13,477 nucleotides of DNA from Allomyces macrogynus ATCC 38327 (GCA_000151295.1 GG745329.1:46078-59554); one strand, 5' to 3'. Counted from the stretch's first letter, positions 1-8,991 are shown. Numbers and translations are program-made. The notes: generated from the letters alone by a model not told the origin.

Positions 1-11
1 GGGGGGGGGGG
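1..11. repeat. G homopolymer at window start
   Basis: The window opens with an uninterrupted run of G. It lies downstream of the kinase stop codon and has no coding role that I can see. It may be a genuine homopolymer or a contig-edge or sequencing artefact. The rest of 12-178 is the kinase 3' flank and shows no recognisable element. Confidence 0.6.
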
Positions 12-178
12 AGCTGCAAGGACGGACGAGGGCAACCAATGACAAACCAAGCCCAAAAACGATATGGGGCGACAAAAAGAGATGGCTACAGTAGAGGAAA
101 GTGAATCCAAAACCAAATAAGTAGAGCAAAAACACGCATCCCGGCGCGGCGCGGCGAGGTGCGCTCGCGACCGGCCGA

Positions 179-2855
179 CTACAAGTTGAGCAAATCCTTG
201 ACCGCCGCCTCGATCCGCGACAAACTCGGCCGCTTCTTGCGCTTCCCGTCGCTGCCCTTACTGCCCGTCGACCCCGTCGGGGACGTGGCGCGCGACGGCG
301 CATTCGACTTGCGCTGTGGTGACCGCGCATCGGCCAGTGCCACGTCCGCGTCAGACGGGATCGCGGGCATCGCGGGTTGCGGTGCCGGTGGGCGACCCAG
401 GACGGCCGCCGTGATCGAGCGGGACCTCGACCGCGCGCGGCGGGGTGGAGAGGCGGCCGCCGCGGCCGCCGCAGCTGCGGCAGCTTGCGGCGTAAGCATC
501 GCGTCGAGGTGTGCCGACGCGGCTGAGTTGGACCGCGACCGCGTTGGACCGTGCGGTGCCGCCGCGGCAGTGGGCGTGACAGGTATCGGCGGAATCGGCG
601 CGGCGTTGATGTGGTGAATATGATTCGCGTCGGAGCGCGGCGTGGGTGGTGCATGGTTGACGTTGGCGAGCGGGTCCGCCGGGTGGTCGTATTCCGGGCA
701 GTGGAAGCAGACTTGGATTGATTTGAACCAAGCGTCGGAAATGATCTCGGCGACGGTGATGCGCTTTCTCGGGTCGGGCTCGAGGATCTTGTACATGAGT
801 TCGCGGCACCCGTCGGGCAGTCGATCGAGCGCCTCGAAATTGCGCTTGCGGTTCGACAGGTAGTAGGCGTAGTTCGGGTCGGCTTTGGTCGCTTGTTTCC
901 AGGGGATACCGCGGTAGGTCATGGCGTAGTAGACGACGCCGACGGCCCTGGATTGGGGTGGAAGGTGGTGATGAGCGGTGGTGATCGGCAATGAGGTAGC
1001 GGAGCGGGTGGGAATCGCGGGCGTACCAAACATCGACTTGTCGCGCGTCGTACTCGCCGCCAGCAAACTCTTCCGGGGCAATGTACGGCTCTGCGACCCA
1101 CAATGGACGATCAGGTCAGTTGCTTGTGCGAGATTCTGGTTGGCGAGCCTGGAAAGTTGCGTGTACCCGATCCGCAAATGCCCTTGCTCAAGTGCGGCTC
1201 CGACTCCCAGCACATCTTGAACACCTCCGAGACGCTAAACAAGATTCACGACCCACATCAGATTCCATCGCGACGACATGGCCCGAAGGAACAGGAAAAG
1301 ACGCACCCAAAGTCGGTGATCTTCAAGTGCCCCTCTGTGTTCAAGAGCAGGTTCTAGAGCACCGCAAGGTCGGGACCGTATTCTTTAGTCTCTCACTTCA
1401 AACAATTGCTGATCCCGTGCAGCAACAAGTCGAGGAAATGGCGGATCCAAAAAACAGCAATGAGTGGGGCATCCAACGCGCCACGCGGCCAGCATCGACA
1501 AGCCACTCGCGCTAATCGTAAGCGGTCATCATGGGAGGGAGAGAAGAGGGCTGGCAACGACGACGGGTAGTGGACAATGGAAATGTCCATTTCGGCAAGG
1601 TCATCGACCACCGACACGCACCTCGGGCTTGATATCTCGATGGCTGGAGTCACATTTTCACGCACACGAATGAAGCGAGGAGGGGCAAGCGAACAATCGT
1701 AAGCGTTCGATGCCTTCAGGAGCGCATCAGCAAGAATGACGGGAAACGTACCCGATGCCGTGCGCGTGACTATGGCGGCCCAAAAAGTGCGGTCAGTGGT
1801 CCGTTCCGATCCGCTGCCCATGACGTGAGTGCGTGAACGTACAGGTAATGCACACCCATGACGAGCTGCTTGAAGCAGCAATCAATCTCGTTCTGGTCCA
1901 TTTGGCCCGTCTTGATGATCGAGTAGAGGTCGCCGCCGGCGCAGTACTCCATGACCTCGCACCAGTGCTCGTTCTCGTCCTGAATCAGGTCGATGGTCTC
2001 GACAACGTTGATGTGGTGCAGCGAGCTCGAAATGCAGAATTCGGCCGTCAACTTGCGCATGTGTTGCTGTCGAACGAAGAAAAACGAGTTGAGCGGACGC
2101 GAACACTGGGTGCAGGCGAGCACGTAGCGGCGTGTTTGTCGATGGAACATGGCCGCCATCGTACCTTTTCCGTTTCGTTCTTGCGGCGCTTGCGAAACTC
2201 CTTGACGGCGTAAATCTTGGACGGCCCATCGGGCGCGGACTCGTCCGGTTTCGCGACGAGTCGCACCTGCGCGGTCGCGCCCTTGCCAATCACGCCCTTG
2301 ATCGAGACGCCGTACTTTTCCGACAGCTTGCCGCGGTCGTTCGCCGACGAGGCGCCCGCTGCCGTGGCCGCGGCCGCCTTGGTCGCGGCCGCGTCCGACT
2401 TGCGCTGCTGTTGCGGCGTGGAAATGAGCGGCTGGGAAGCGTCGACGAGCGTCTCCGAAGACTTGGACCGGCCAAAGTGACTGCGTGCGGTTCTTCATTG
2501 ACAGCAGCATTTCCTTGAACGAGGAACGGCGCTCGACGGGGACGGGCGCAGGAGGGGAGGGCGGGACGGCGGGGAGTGTGACGGGCGCAGGTGCGGGCGG
2601 GGTTGCGGGCGCGGCAACGAGCACCGGCGGCAGTTTTGGCGAGGCAAGCAACGGCGGGGTCATGGAGGGCGTCGGCAGAGCCGGAGCAGCGGGTGCGGGT
2701 GCGAGATCAGCACGGCTTGACCTGGCAGCAGGGGCAACAGCGTTGGGCGTCGACAGCTTGCGCGCGCGCGCGACGGGCGGCGACGATGGTGGCGAGACGG
2801 GCTGCGCCGGCAGGCCCGCGGCCGTATCGGGCGACGCGGCGGCAGAGGTGGTCAT
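179..2855 (-). CDS. HAL4/SAT4/NPR1-type Ser/Thr protein kinase, 8 exons
   Basis: Exons on the minus strand are 2855-2165, 2066-1843, 1769-1752, 1643-1622, 1353-1307, 1234-1167, 1090-1027 and 947-179; the spliced product is about 633 aa. Visible motifs: glycine loop GKGATAQV (about 190-197), AVKEF with catalytic Lys about 218, HRDIKPEN with Asp about 314, DFG about 332-334, APE about 361-363, and the late-lobe motif DPRKRIT. Segments such as TAEFCIS, HWCEVMEYC, GGDLYSIIK, GGEYDAR and DPNYAYYL are typical of fungal HAL4/HAL5/NPR1 kinases, which in yeast control plasma-membrane transporters and K+/Na+ homeostasis; that role here is inferred. A Pro/Ala-rich N-terminus precedes the kinase domain. 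A tail of about 175 aa follows, with a poly-Ala run, RS-rich stretches (possible phosphosites) and a basic C-terminus. The start is the first in-frame ATG. The frame breaks once near 2478-2482, by one extra or two missing bases, or an unrecognised intron. Confidence 0.9.
1752..1769 (-). other. 18-nt micro-exon of the kinase gene (catalytic loop)
   Basis: Between the exon ending in GVHYL and the exon starting at HRD, direct joining would omit about seven conserved residues. An 18-nt segment preceded by ATAG and followed by GTACGT supplies exactly them: the spliced product reads GVHYLHAHGIGHRDIKPEN with both split codons (Leu and Gly) completed in phase. The flanking introns are 1842-1770 (73 bp) and 1751-1644 (108 bp). 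This is seen in sequence; use of the micro-exon in mRNA is inferred. Confidence 0.8.
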
Positions 2856-3331
2856 TGGTGTCGAGTACACGGTACGCCTGGTGTTGTGCACTTGGGCTTG
2901 AGTGGGGGGATGCGGTGGAGACGGTCGATGCTCGAGTGCAGCGAGCGCACGGGCGGGCGGGCAGGCGGGCGCGGCGGCTCGACGCGCGTGCTCGTGCAGC
3001 TTGGCCTCGGCGTTGCTGCCGTGCTGCTGTCGGTGCCGCTGAGGTCGGTTGCCGAGGTGGTGGAGCAGTGGCGGTGCCGTCTTTTCTGTGCTGGTCGCGG
3101 CGGCAGGCAGGTCGGCCGGTGTGGGTGTTCTCTCAAGGTCGGCGGTGGCCCTGCAGCCAGGCTGCTTCCGCGGCGCACAGATAGACTCCTGCACGCCACG
3201 TGCCCCTTGCAGCTACACGCATCCCGTGGGCCGATCCCGTGGACCGTCCCGCCTTCCGGTTTCCTCTCAGCGCACGTCAGCGACACCTCTCAAACCCAAG
3301 CCAACAACGAAGCCCACCAACGTGGTCATGA
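2856..3331. other. Spacer upstream of the kinase gene
   Basis: About 476 bp between the alkyltransferase-like stop codon and the kinase start codon, both genes being on the minus strand. It should hold the kinase promoter and 5' UTR and the 3' end of the neighbouring gene. The reading frame upstream of the kinase ATG stays open for about 110 codons but contains no ATG, so it was not added to the protein. The region is GC-rich with short CGGGCGGGCGGG-type runs near 2950-2970. No gene, TATA box or RNA gene was recognised. Confidence 0.5.
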
Positions 3332-4026
3332 TCATGTTTCTTGCACAGCTTCCTTCTCGACGATGCCCACGCCGTCGCCCGCTTCAGCAAACGCATGCAC
3401 CACTGAGTCGCGCACAGCCTGCGCGATCGCCCACCCGCCCGCGTCGTCCTCCACCTGCACGCCCTCCTCGGCAAGCAGCGCGCGCTTGCGCCCAATCGCC
3501 GCGCCCGCCGGGTCCTGCGACCCCATGAACCCGCCGAGCGCAAATGACGCGGCCACGACGCGGTGGCACGGCACGTACGGCGCGTACGGGTTGTTCTGTA
3601 AGGCGTCATGGGGTCAGTTGCATATACTGCGCCGTCAATCCGCTGTCGAAACGGAACGTACCCGTAACGCCTGCCCAACGGCGCGCGGGGCCGTGCCCAA
3701 GTGCTCGGCCAGGTGCTTGTAGGTCGTGACATGGCCCTTGGGCACCTGCGTGTTCGCGACGTTAGGGCCATGCGCGACTTGGCCTCCAATGAAAGCTTGC
3801 GGTTGGACTGCACCTTCAGCAGCGCGTCGTAGACGCGGAACTGGAACGCCGTCACGCGCTTGCCGCGGCCTGCCGCCATGGCAACGGCGCGGTCAGCTTC
3901 GGTGACCGGGTACGGCGCCGGATCCGTGCTTGCCACGGGCTCTGTCTCGCTGGAGTGGGCCTTGGTCGGGTCCGTTTGCGCGCGCGCGTCAGCTGCACAA
4001 CGCCGAGTACGCTGCGTTTTGGGCAT
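3332..4026 (-). CDS. O6-alkylguanine-DNA alkyltransferase-like protein (DNA-binding/catalytic domain only), 3 exons
   Basis: Exons on the minus strand are 4026-3814, 3745-3662 and 3595-3332; introns are 68 and 66 bp, both phase 0, giving 186 aa. The domain reads FQFRVYDALLK, VPKGHVTTY, a helix-turn-helix with the arginine-finger segment PRAVGQALR, the Asn hinge NNP, and the active-site motif PCHRVV (Cys about 109), followed by GGFMGSQ and GRKRALLAEEG. In this family the cysteine accepts the alkyl group from O6-alkylguanine in DNA irreversibly; the non-enzymatic ATL relatives have Trp there, so this protein is predicted to be catalytically competent. The N-terminal domain of full-length MGMT is absent; instead there are about 50 residues of low-complexity sequence. 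A later in-frame ATG (3879-3877) would give 137 aa, so the start is uncertain. Activity is inferred from motif retention only. Confidence 0.9.
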
Positions 4027-4427
4027 ATTGCTGCTGGGTCGTCGACGACGTTGGGACGTTCGCGTCGCTGCCGGAGGTCGTGCCGGGAAGCAGAGAGGAG
4101 GAATTGGAGTCCAGCACAACGGCTGCGGCGGAAGGCCACGTCGAGTTGGATGAGTCAGTGCCAGATGCATCGCTGACCAATGCGTCTCTGTTTTGCAAAC
4201 GTGCTCCGTTTTGTCGCTCTTGTGCGAGGAGCTGGTCGGAGCATCCGGCGAGTCTTGGTTACCGGTGAAAAGACTGTGCTCCACCGGCGGAAACGACAGG
4301 CGACTGCATCCTCGCCGTCCGGTGCAAACCGACAAGACAATCACATTCGCCATCTGAGTCCATCCTCCTACACACAACGCGCCCTCATCCTTCCGACCGC
4401 TGACCGTCGCGTGCCGATTTCACCTCC
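4027..4427. other. Spacer between the secreted-protein and alkyltransferase-like genes
   Basis: About 400 bp holding the 3' flank of the four-cysteine protein gene and the promoter/5' UTR of the alkyltransferase-like gene, or additional N-terminal coding sequence if that gene starts further upstream, since its frame remains open to about 4377. Nothing else recognised. Confidence 0.4.
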
Positions 4428-4811
4428 TCACCCAACCAACTGCGCGCCAAACACCTCCGTCTGGCTCCGGCTCACGAGTACCGCGCTCTCATAACTCACG
4501 TTCGATTTCCCCTTGTCCTCTCCGGTCGCCGCGCGCTGCGCCTCGCCGCGCCGCAATTCCTGCAGGCACGTCCAGTGCTCGCTGCTGCCGGGCACGAGCA
4601 TCGCGCACTTCATGTTGCGGCACTCTGGGTGGTCGTCCGGGTCCTCGAGGACCGCGCACACGTCGACTTCGAACGCGTTGGTTGCGGGGACGGCGTGGAC
4701 GGCCGGGGCGCGGGGTGTAGCAGCGCCGAGGGTAATGGCAAGGACGGCGAGGAGCGCAACGAGGATGTTGGGGAAGGGGACGCGAGCGCGTATCCTGGTT
4801 ACGGCAGCCAT
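4428..4811 (-). CDS. Small putative secreted four-cysteine protein
   Basis: Uninterrupted 127-codon frame with ATG at 4811. Residues 15-31 are strongly hydrophobic (NILVALLAVLAITLGAA) after a basic N-terminus, giving a signal peptide or signal anchor; an Ala/Pro-rich segment follows. The predicted mature part has four cysteines (about residues 52, 64, 69 and 82) with spacing C-x11-C-x4-C-x12-C inside an acidic region (LEDPDDHPEC). The remainder is polar with one N-x-S sequon (NVS). I do not recognise the family. It could be a secreted or ER/vacuolar lumenal protein with two disulphides. Codon use resembles its neighbours. The gene stands alone, with 363 bp upstream to the SET-like gene. The hydrophobic leader and compact cysteine block argue for a real gene; function is unknown. 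Confidence 0.7.
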   Translation of the reverse strand: MAAVTRIRARVPFPNILVALLAVLAITLGAATPRAPAVHAVPATNAFEVDVCAVLEDPDDHPECRNMKCAMLVPGSSEHWTCLQELRRGEAQRAATGEDKGKSNVSYESAVLVSRSQTEVFGAQLVG

Positions 4812-5174
4812 GGTTGGGGGATGTTGGGGGATTGCGGTGGGCGGTACTTGGTGCAGCGTTGGGTCGTTGCTTGGCTCGCGAGCTAGCGGAATGCCGATCC
4901 GTGATGAGCGTATACCCTGCGGCTCAAATCGTGCTGAAGTTGCCGGTGCGGACGAGGATGTTACGGACGGCGACGTTGATGCCCGGAAAATTGTCCGCGC
5001 GCTCTGCCGGCTTGGTCGGACGAGATGCGCTGTCGGTCCGACTGCAATTGCGCCAAGTTGCAACTGTCGAGCGCGACGTGTTTGACAACGAGGCCTGCCC
5101 AGCCCGACGCGATCAGCTGACGCGCGAAGCAACCATCCCGGTCCTTTTCTGCTGCTCCACACCAAACCCACGAT
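4812..5174. other. Spacer upstream of the small secreted-protein gene
   Basis: About 363 bp between the SET-like stop codon and the start of the small cysteine protein; it should carry the latter's promoter. Immediately before the ATG, the minus strand is C-rich (repeated CCCCCAACAT units). I looked here for the missing C-terminal SET motifs of the upstream gene and found none. No other gene recognised. Confidence 0.45.
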
Positions 5175-6310
5175 CTACTCTGCACCACTTGACCGCAACA
5201 CGTCCACCTCGTCGTCCAAAATCACCCTTAGCGTCTCCGGCACGTTCTCCGCCGCGACCGCCGCGAGGTACGCCTCGCGCTGCGCCAACGCCTTCCTCCA
5301 TGCGGCCGCCACCCACTTCCGTACCAGCGGCTCCTCGTTGGCGACCGGCACCCCGGCATCCCCCTCATAATACCGCCTCATCCACGCGCGGTACCCCGGC
5401 GACGCGATCTCGCCACGGCACATCTTGTCGGGCAAGAACATCAACCGCAGCGCCAGCTCGAGCACAAACGAGGTTGGCAATACAATGGGAGGAGGTGTTG
5501 GTCGACGAGGTCGTGCAGGACGGCCGTGATTGCGGCAAGGTCGGTGTGCGCGGTGCGGATCTGCGTCTCGATTCGCCCTAGAGATTTCGCACGCGTTAGA
5601 AATCGCGGAACTCGGTGAGAGCAACGAAACGGCGACGCACTCTTGGTATCCTGGGGCAGAAACTCGCAATCGTACACGGCTTCATCGAAAAACAGGTTTG
5701 TAAATTGCGTCGGCACCGTAGCTAAATACGGCGCCCAAAATTCGTGGACGCTGGGCGCGACGCACGGCGCCTGGAGCTTGAGCAGGACCAGAAAGGCGGC
5801 GAGCACGCAGTGTTCCGAGAGCCGAGCGGCGCGCGGCGACTTGGTCAGGACCGAGCACCATTTGGACAGGACGGCGGCGCGCGAAACGAGCAAGTTGCGC
5901 GGGACTTGAACGATGGGCTTGTTGGGCTGGCGGTGGGGGGACGAAGGGTAGTCAGGCCGGGCCCATCGCGGCGTTCTTGCCATAAACTCGTCAATTTGGA
6001 GGTCAAAACCGGGTGGAATGTATTTACCTCGATATCGCGAATGGCAAACATGCCACGGCCCGCGCCTGCAAAGCACCAGAAATAAACGATCAGTGATTGC
6101 CTTGATAGGAGAGAGAATGCCGCCGTTCGCCATTGCCATTCAAACAGCACGCAAGTCCGCTTGAAAAATGCACTCGAACATTTCCTCAAGTAATTCAATC
6201 AGCAGATTTCGGAATGGAGCACCTGGTACGCCGCGAATCTCCAAGACGGGCTCCGGCGCGCCGTTCTCTCGCCACCAGTCGAGAAGCCGTCGAATTGTCG
6301 GGTCATCCAT
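5175..6310 (-). CDS. SET-domain (SETD6/RKM-like) protein lacking a recognisable catalytic half
   Basis: Exons on the minus strand are 6310-6223, 6065-6028, 5926-5641 and 5577-5175, with all junction phases matching. The ATG is preceded by in-frame stop codons (two consecutive TAG). The N-terminus reads LLDWWRENGAP, then EIRGVPGAGRGMFAIRDIE, the classic start of Rubisco-LSMT/SETD6/RKM-type SET domains, then QVPRNLLVS and, in the usual insert region, EFWAPYLATVP. The family normally continues into an NHxxY-type core and a GEE...YG segment that bind S-adenosylmethionine and catalyse lysine methylation. Neither is seen; instead a helical, Ala/Arg-rich C-terminus follows. The last exon needs either one extra base in a C run near 5490 or a 50-bp GTCGAC-AG intron (5506-5457), giving about 271 or 254 aa. 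Methyltransferase activity is therefore doubtful. Cellular location is unknown. Confidence 0.72.
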
Positions 6311-6524
6311 GGTCTTCGTCTACTATTTGCAGAAAGTTGCTCGGGAATCGACAAATTGATAGCTCGCGGTTGCTGCTCAGTTTCACAGGCAAGCTCTCGG
6401 GCCACGGCATGACAACATACGTGTGAAGATCCTGATCTGCACAGCCGAACGGATCTGAGTCACTCGCGCTGACCCAGATCAGCCATACCTCACAGCAAGT
6501 CGCAAGGCTCGCGATCAACGAGCC
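6311..6524. promoter_or_regulatory. Divergent promoter spacer between SET-like gene and UBA2
   Basis: The two start codons point away from each other and are 214 bp apart, so both promoters and 5' UTRs must lie here unless there are upstream noncoding exons. I see no convincing TATA box. Both ATGs sit in good A/C-rich contexts (AGACCATGG for the SET-like gene, GAGCCATGG for UBA2). Inferred from layout. Confidence 0.6.
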
Positions 6525-8690
6525 ATGGACCGCCACGCGCCATCGCGCGCCCTATTGGGCACCCAACTATTTGCACAAGTCGAGAATGCGCGCGTCTTGA
6601 TGGTCGGCGCCGGCGCATCGGCTGCGAGCTGCTCAAGACCCTGGCCATGCTCGGATTCGGCCACATTGAGCTCGTCGACCTCGACACCATCGACGTGACC
6701 AACCTGAACCGCCAGTTCCTCTTCCAGCGCCAGCATGTCTCGCAGTCCAAGGCCCACGTACGCTTCTGCGCAAGATCGACGCGGCTGCGAGGCGGCTTTG
6801 GATCTGGCCAAGGAGTGCTTACGCCTGGTGCCGGATTTGCTCCAGGTCGCCCGCGAAAGCGCGCTGCGGTTCACCCGAACATCACGATCATCTCGCACCA
6901 CGGCAATATCAAGGACCCGCAGTTCGATCTGGCCTGGCTCAAGTCGTTTGACGTGGTCTTCAACGCGCTCGACAACTTGGGTACGTCTGCGCTCCCGTTC
7001 CCACATCCCCGCGCCGAATTCGACCTGACCATGGCCTCCCCGCAGATGCGCGTCGACACGTCAACCTGATGTGCATTGCCGGCAAGGTGCCGCTTATCGA
7101 CGCCGGTACCGCGGGTTACTCGGGCCAGTCGACGATCATCCAACCGGGCGTCACCGAGTGCTATGACTGCCACCCGAAACCGACGCCCAAGACGTTCCCG
7201 GTGTGCACGATCCGTAGCACGCCGTCGGCACCGATTCATTGTATTGTCTGGGCTAAGAACTTCATGTTCCCGTGCGTGTCCACCTGATTGCCGCTCGTTG
7301 CGAATGGTGCTGACGGCGCGGTCCGATTGCAGGCAGCTGTTTGGCGAGGACGAGGACGAGGGCGATGCGAACCAGGTCAACGACACGACCAACGGTACAC
7401 GGGCGTTCCTTGATCGCGAACGCGCAGTTTCTCGATTCTGATCTCCTCGCGTTGATCAATAGCCAAGCAGGTCCAGGAACTTGCGCGCGAGGCGCAGGCA
7501 CTGCGGGAACTCAAGCAATCGGCCGGTTTACCCGGGTTCGCTGAGCGAGTGTTTGCCAAGATCTACCGGCACGACATTGAGCGACTGCTCGCCATGGAGA
7601 GTCTGTGGCAGATGCGGCAAAAGCCAGTGCCGCTTGACGTGGACGCGCTCATCGCGGCCGCCAGCGGGCTCCACGACCCGCTCGCCGACGAGACGGCGCA
7701 CCGCCGTGTCATGACACTCGAGGAGACGACCAAGGTGTTCCTGCAAAGGTTCGTTGCCAGCCCTTCAATTCGCTCACGGGTGTACCAACTTATTTTGGCA
7801 CGTTTAGCACGGCCACGCTCGCCAAGCGGTACGCCGCGTCCGGTCCGCAATCTTTTGACAAGGACGACGACGCGGCCATGGCGTTCGTCTCGGCCGCCGC
7901 CAATTTGCGGTGCCACGTCTACCACATCGCGCTCAAGACGTTTTTCGAAATCAAGTCGATGGCCGGCAACATTGTCCCGATTGTCGCGACCACCAACGGC
8001 GTCATTGCCGGGCTCATGGTCCTGCACGCGCTGCAGGTCTTCGACGGTGGTGTCATGGTCGCAACCACCGACCCGCTCACGGCGCCACCCGCCGCGCAGC
8101 ACCTCGTCTCCCGGCCGAACCAAGTGCTCGCGCGCGATAAGTTGTTCCCGCCGGTGTCCTCGTGCGCGGTCTGTGCGCGCGCCTACGTGCAGGTGGCCGT
8201 CGATGCGGCGAGCACGACGCTGGGCGACTTGCTCGAGGCGATTGCCGATTCGTTCCCGTATTTGCCTGTGGATAATGTCACGGTGCTCGAGGGCGCGCGT
8301 ATGCTGTACGACCCAGACTTTGACGATAATCTCGGCCGCACGCTGGCCGACCTGAACGTACCCGCGCACCATGCGCTCTTGCTCGTTGACGCTTACGACC
8401 AGGACGATCAGCTCGTGCAGCCGCTGTCGGTCTACATCCAGAAGCCTGCGGGGAAGGGCGGCAAGGGGGTCGAGATTCTGGGCGACGTGCCGAAATTGTG
8501 GACCAAGCCGGCACCGCCCAAGGTGCAGGACGCTCCAATGGCGGGTGGCGACGAGACGGACGGTGAGGTGGTCATGGCCGTGGATGACGACGACGAGGAT
8601 ATTATCATGACCGAAAGCAGTGCCGGTAACAGTACGGCCACCGCGTCCAAGCCCGTGGAAGATGCGGACGGCGCGATTGTCTTGGATTGA
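6525..8690 (+). CDS. UBA2: SUMO-activating enzyme E1 catalytic subunit (UBA2), 6 exons
   Basis: Exons 6525-6757, 6846-6980, 7046-7271, 7333-7394, 7463-7748 and 7808-8690 give about 608 aa after allowing for two missing bases, close to the usual length. Order of motifs: adenylation (ThiF) domain with ARVLMVGAG and [21 protein letters not shown]; zinc cysteines ECYDC (about 162/165) paired with CAVC later; catalytic Cys about 177 in KTFPVCTIR; the cross-brace [18 protein letters not shown] and [10 protein letters not shown]; the ubiquitin-fold domain; and an acidic C-terminus. With its AOS1 partner it adenylates SUMO, forms the thioester and passes SUMO to UBC9, in the nucleus. Frame breaks of one missing base each occur near 6612-6616, inside the nucleotide-binding GxGxxG, and near 6870-6873. 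Elsewhere the protein is well conserved, so assembly error is more likely than gene loss. Intron lengths are 88, 65, 61, 68 and 59 bp. Confidence 0.96.
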
Positions 8691-8991
8691 TCGCGAAATT
8701 TGAACGTGGTTCTGCTTGCGCGGCAGGTGTATCCGCGGGGCGCCAAAGTGCTGATGGACGAGAGCGAACGAGAGCACACCACCAACCTCACGCGCCATCC
8801 AACGTGCTTCTTGCCGCTTGATAAACGCTCTCCACCCTCGAGAGGTTGCGGTTTGCGGCAAGCCCAGGGGTCACCTCGGTGAGGGTGCAACACCAGCCTG
8901 CATGAGGGTCTCATCGAAGCCTGTGAACGGCGCGCGGACACGGGTTCAACCAGGCGCCAACGGTCTCTTTCGAAAATCAGGCCTCCCTTCC
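8691..8991. other. 3' flank of UBA2
   Basis: About 300 bp between the UBA2 stop codon and the first base that aligns with the 3' end of the surface-protein gene. No gene, tRNA or clear polyadenylation signal recognised. Whatever brought the partial gene copy to 8992 left no target-site duplication that I can see at this edge. Confidence 0.4.

Noticed and set aside
2481..2502. 22-nt GT...AG segment that would restore the kinase frame
   Set aside because: It is far shorter than any other intron here (59 bp or more) and too short for normal fungal splicing; an indel or the longer alternative intron is more plausible.
2856..3194. In-frame N-terminal extension of the kinase
   Set aside because: The frame is open but begins at GTG, has no ATG before 2855, and has the random Pro/Arg/Ala look of untranslated GC-rich sequence.
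7563..8861. 432-codon open frame on the minus strand opposite UBA2
   Set aside because: It covers conserved UBA2 exons and intron, is rich in Arg/His as expected for an antisense shadow in GC-rich DNA, and shows no domain.
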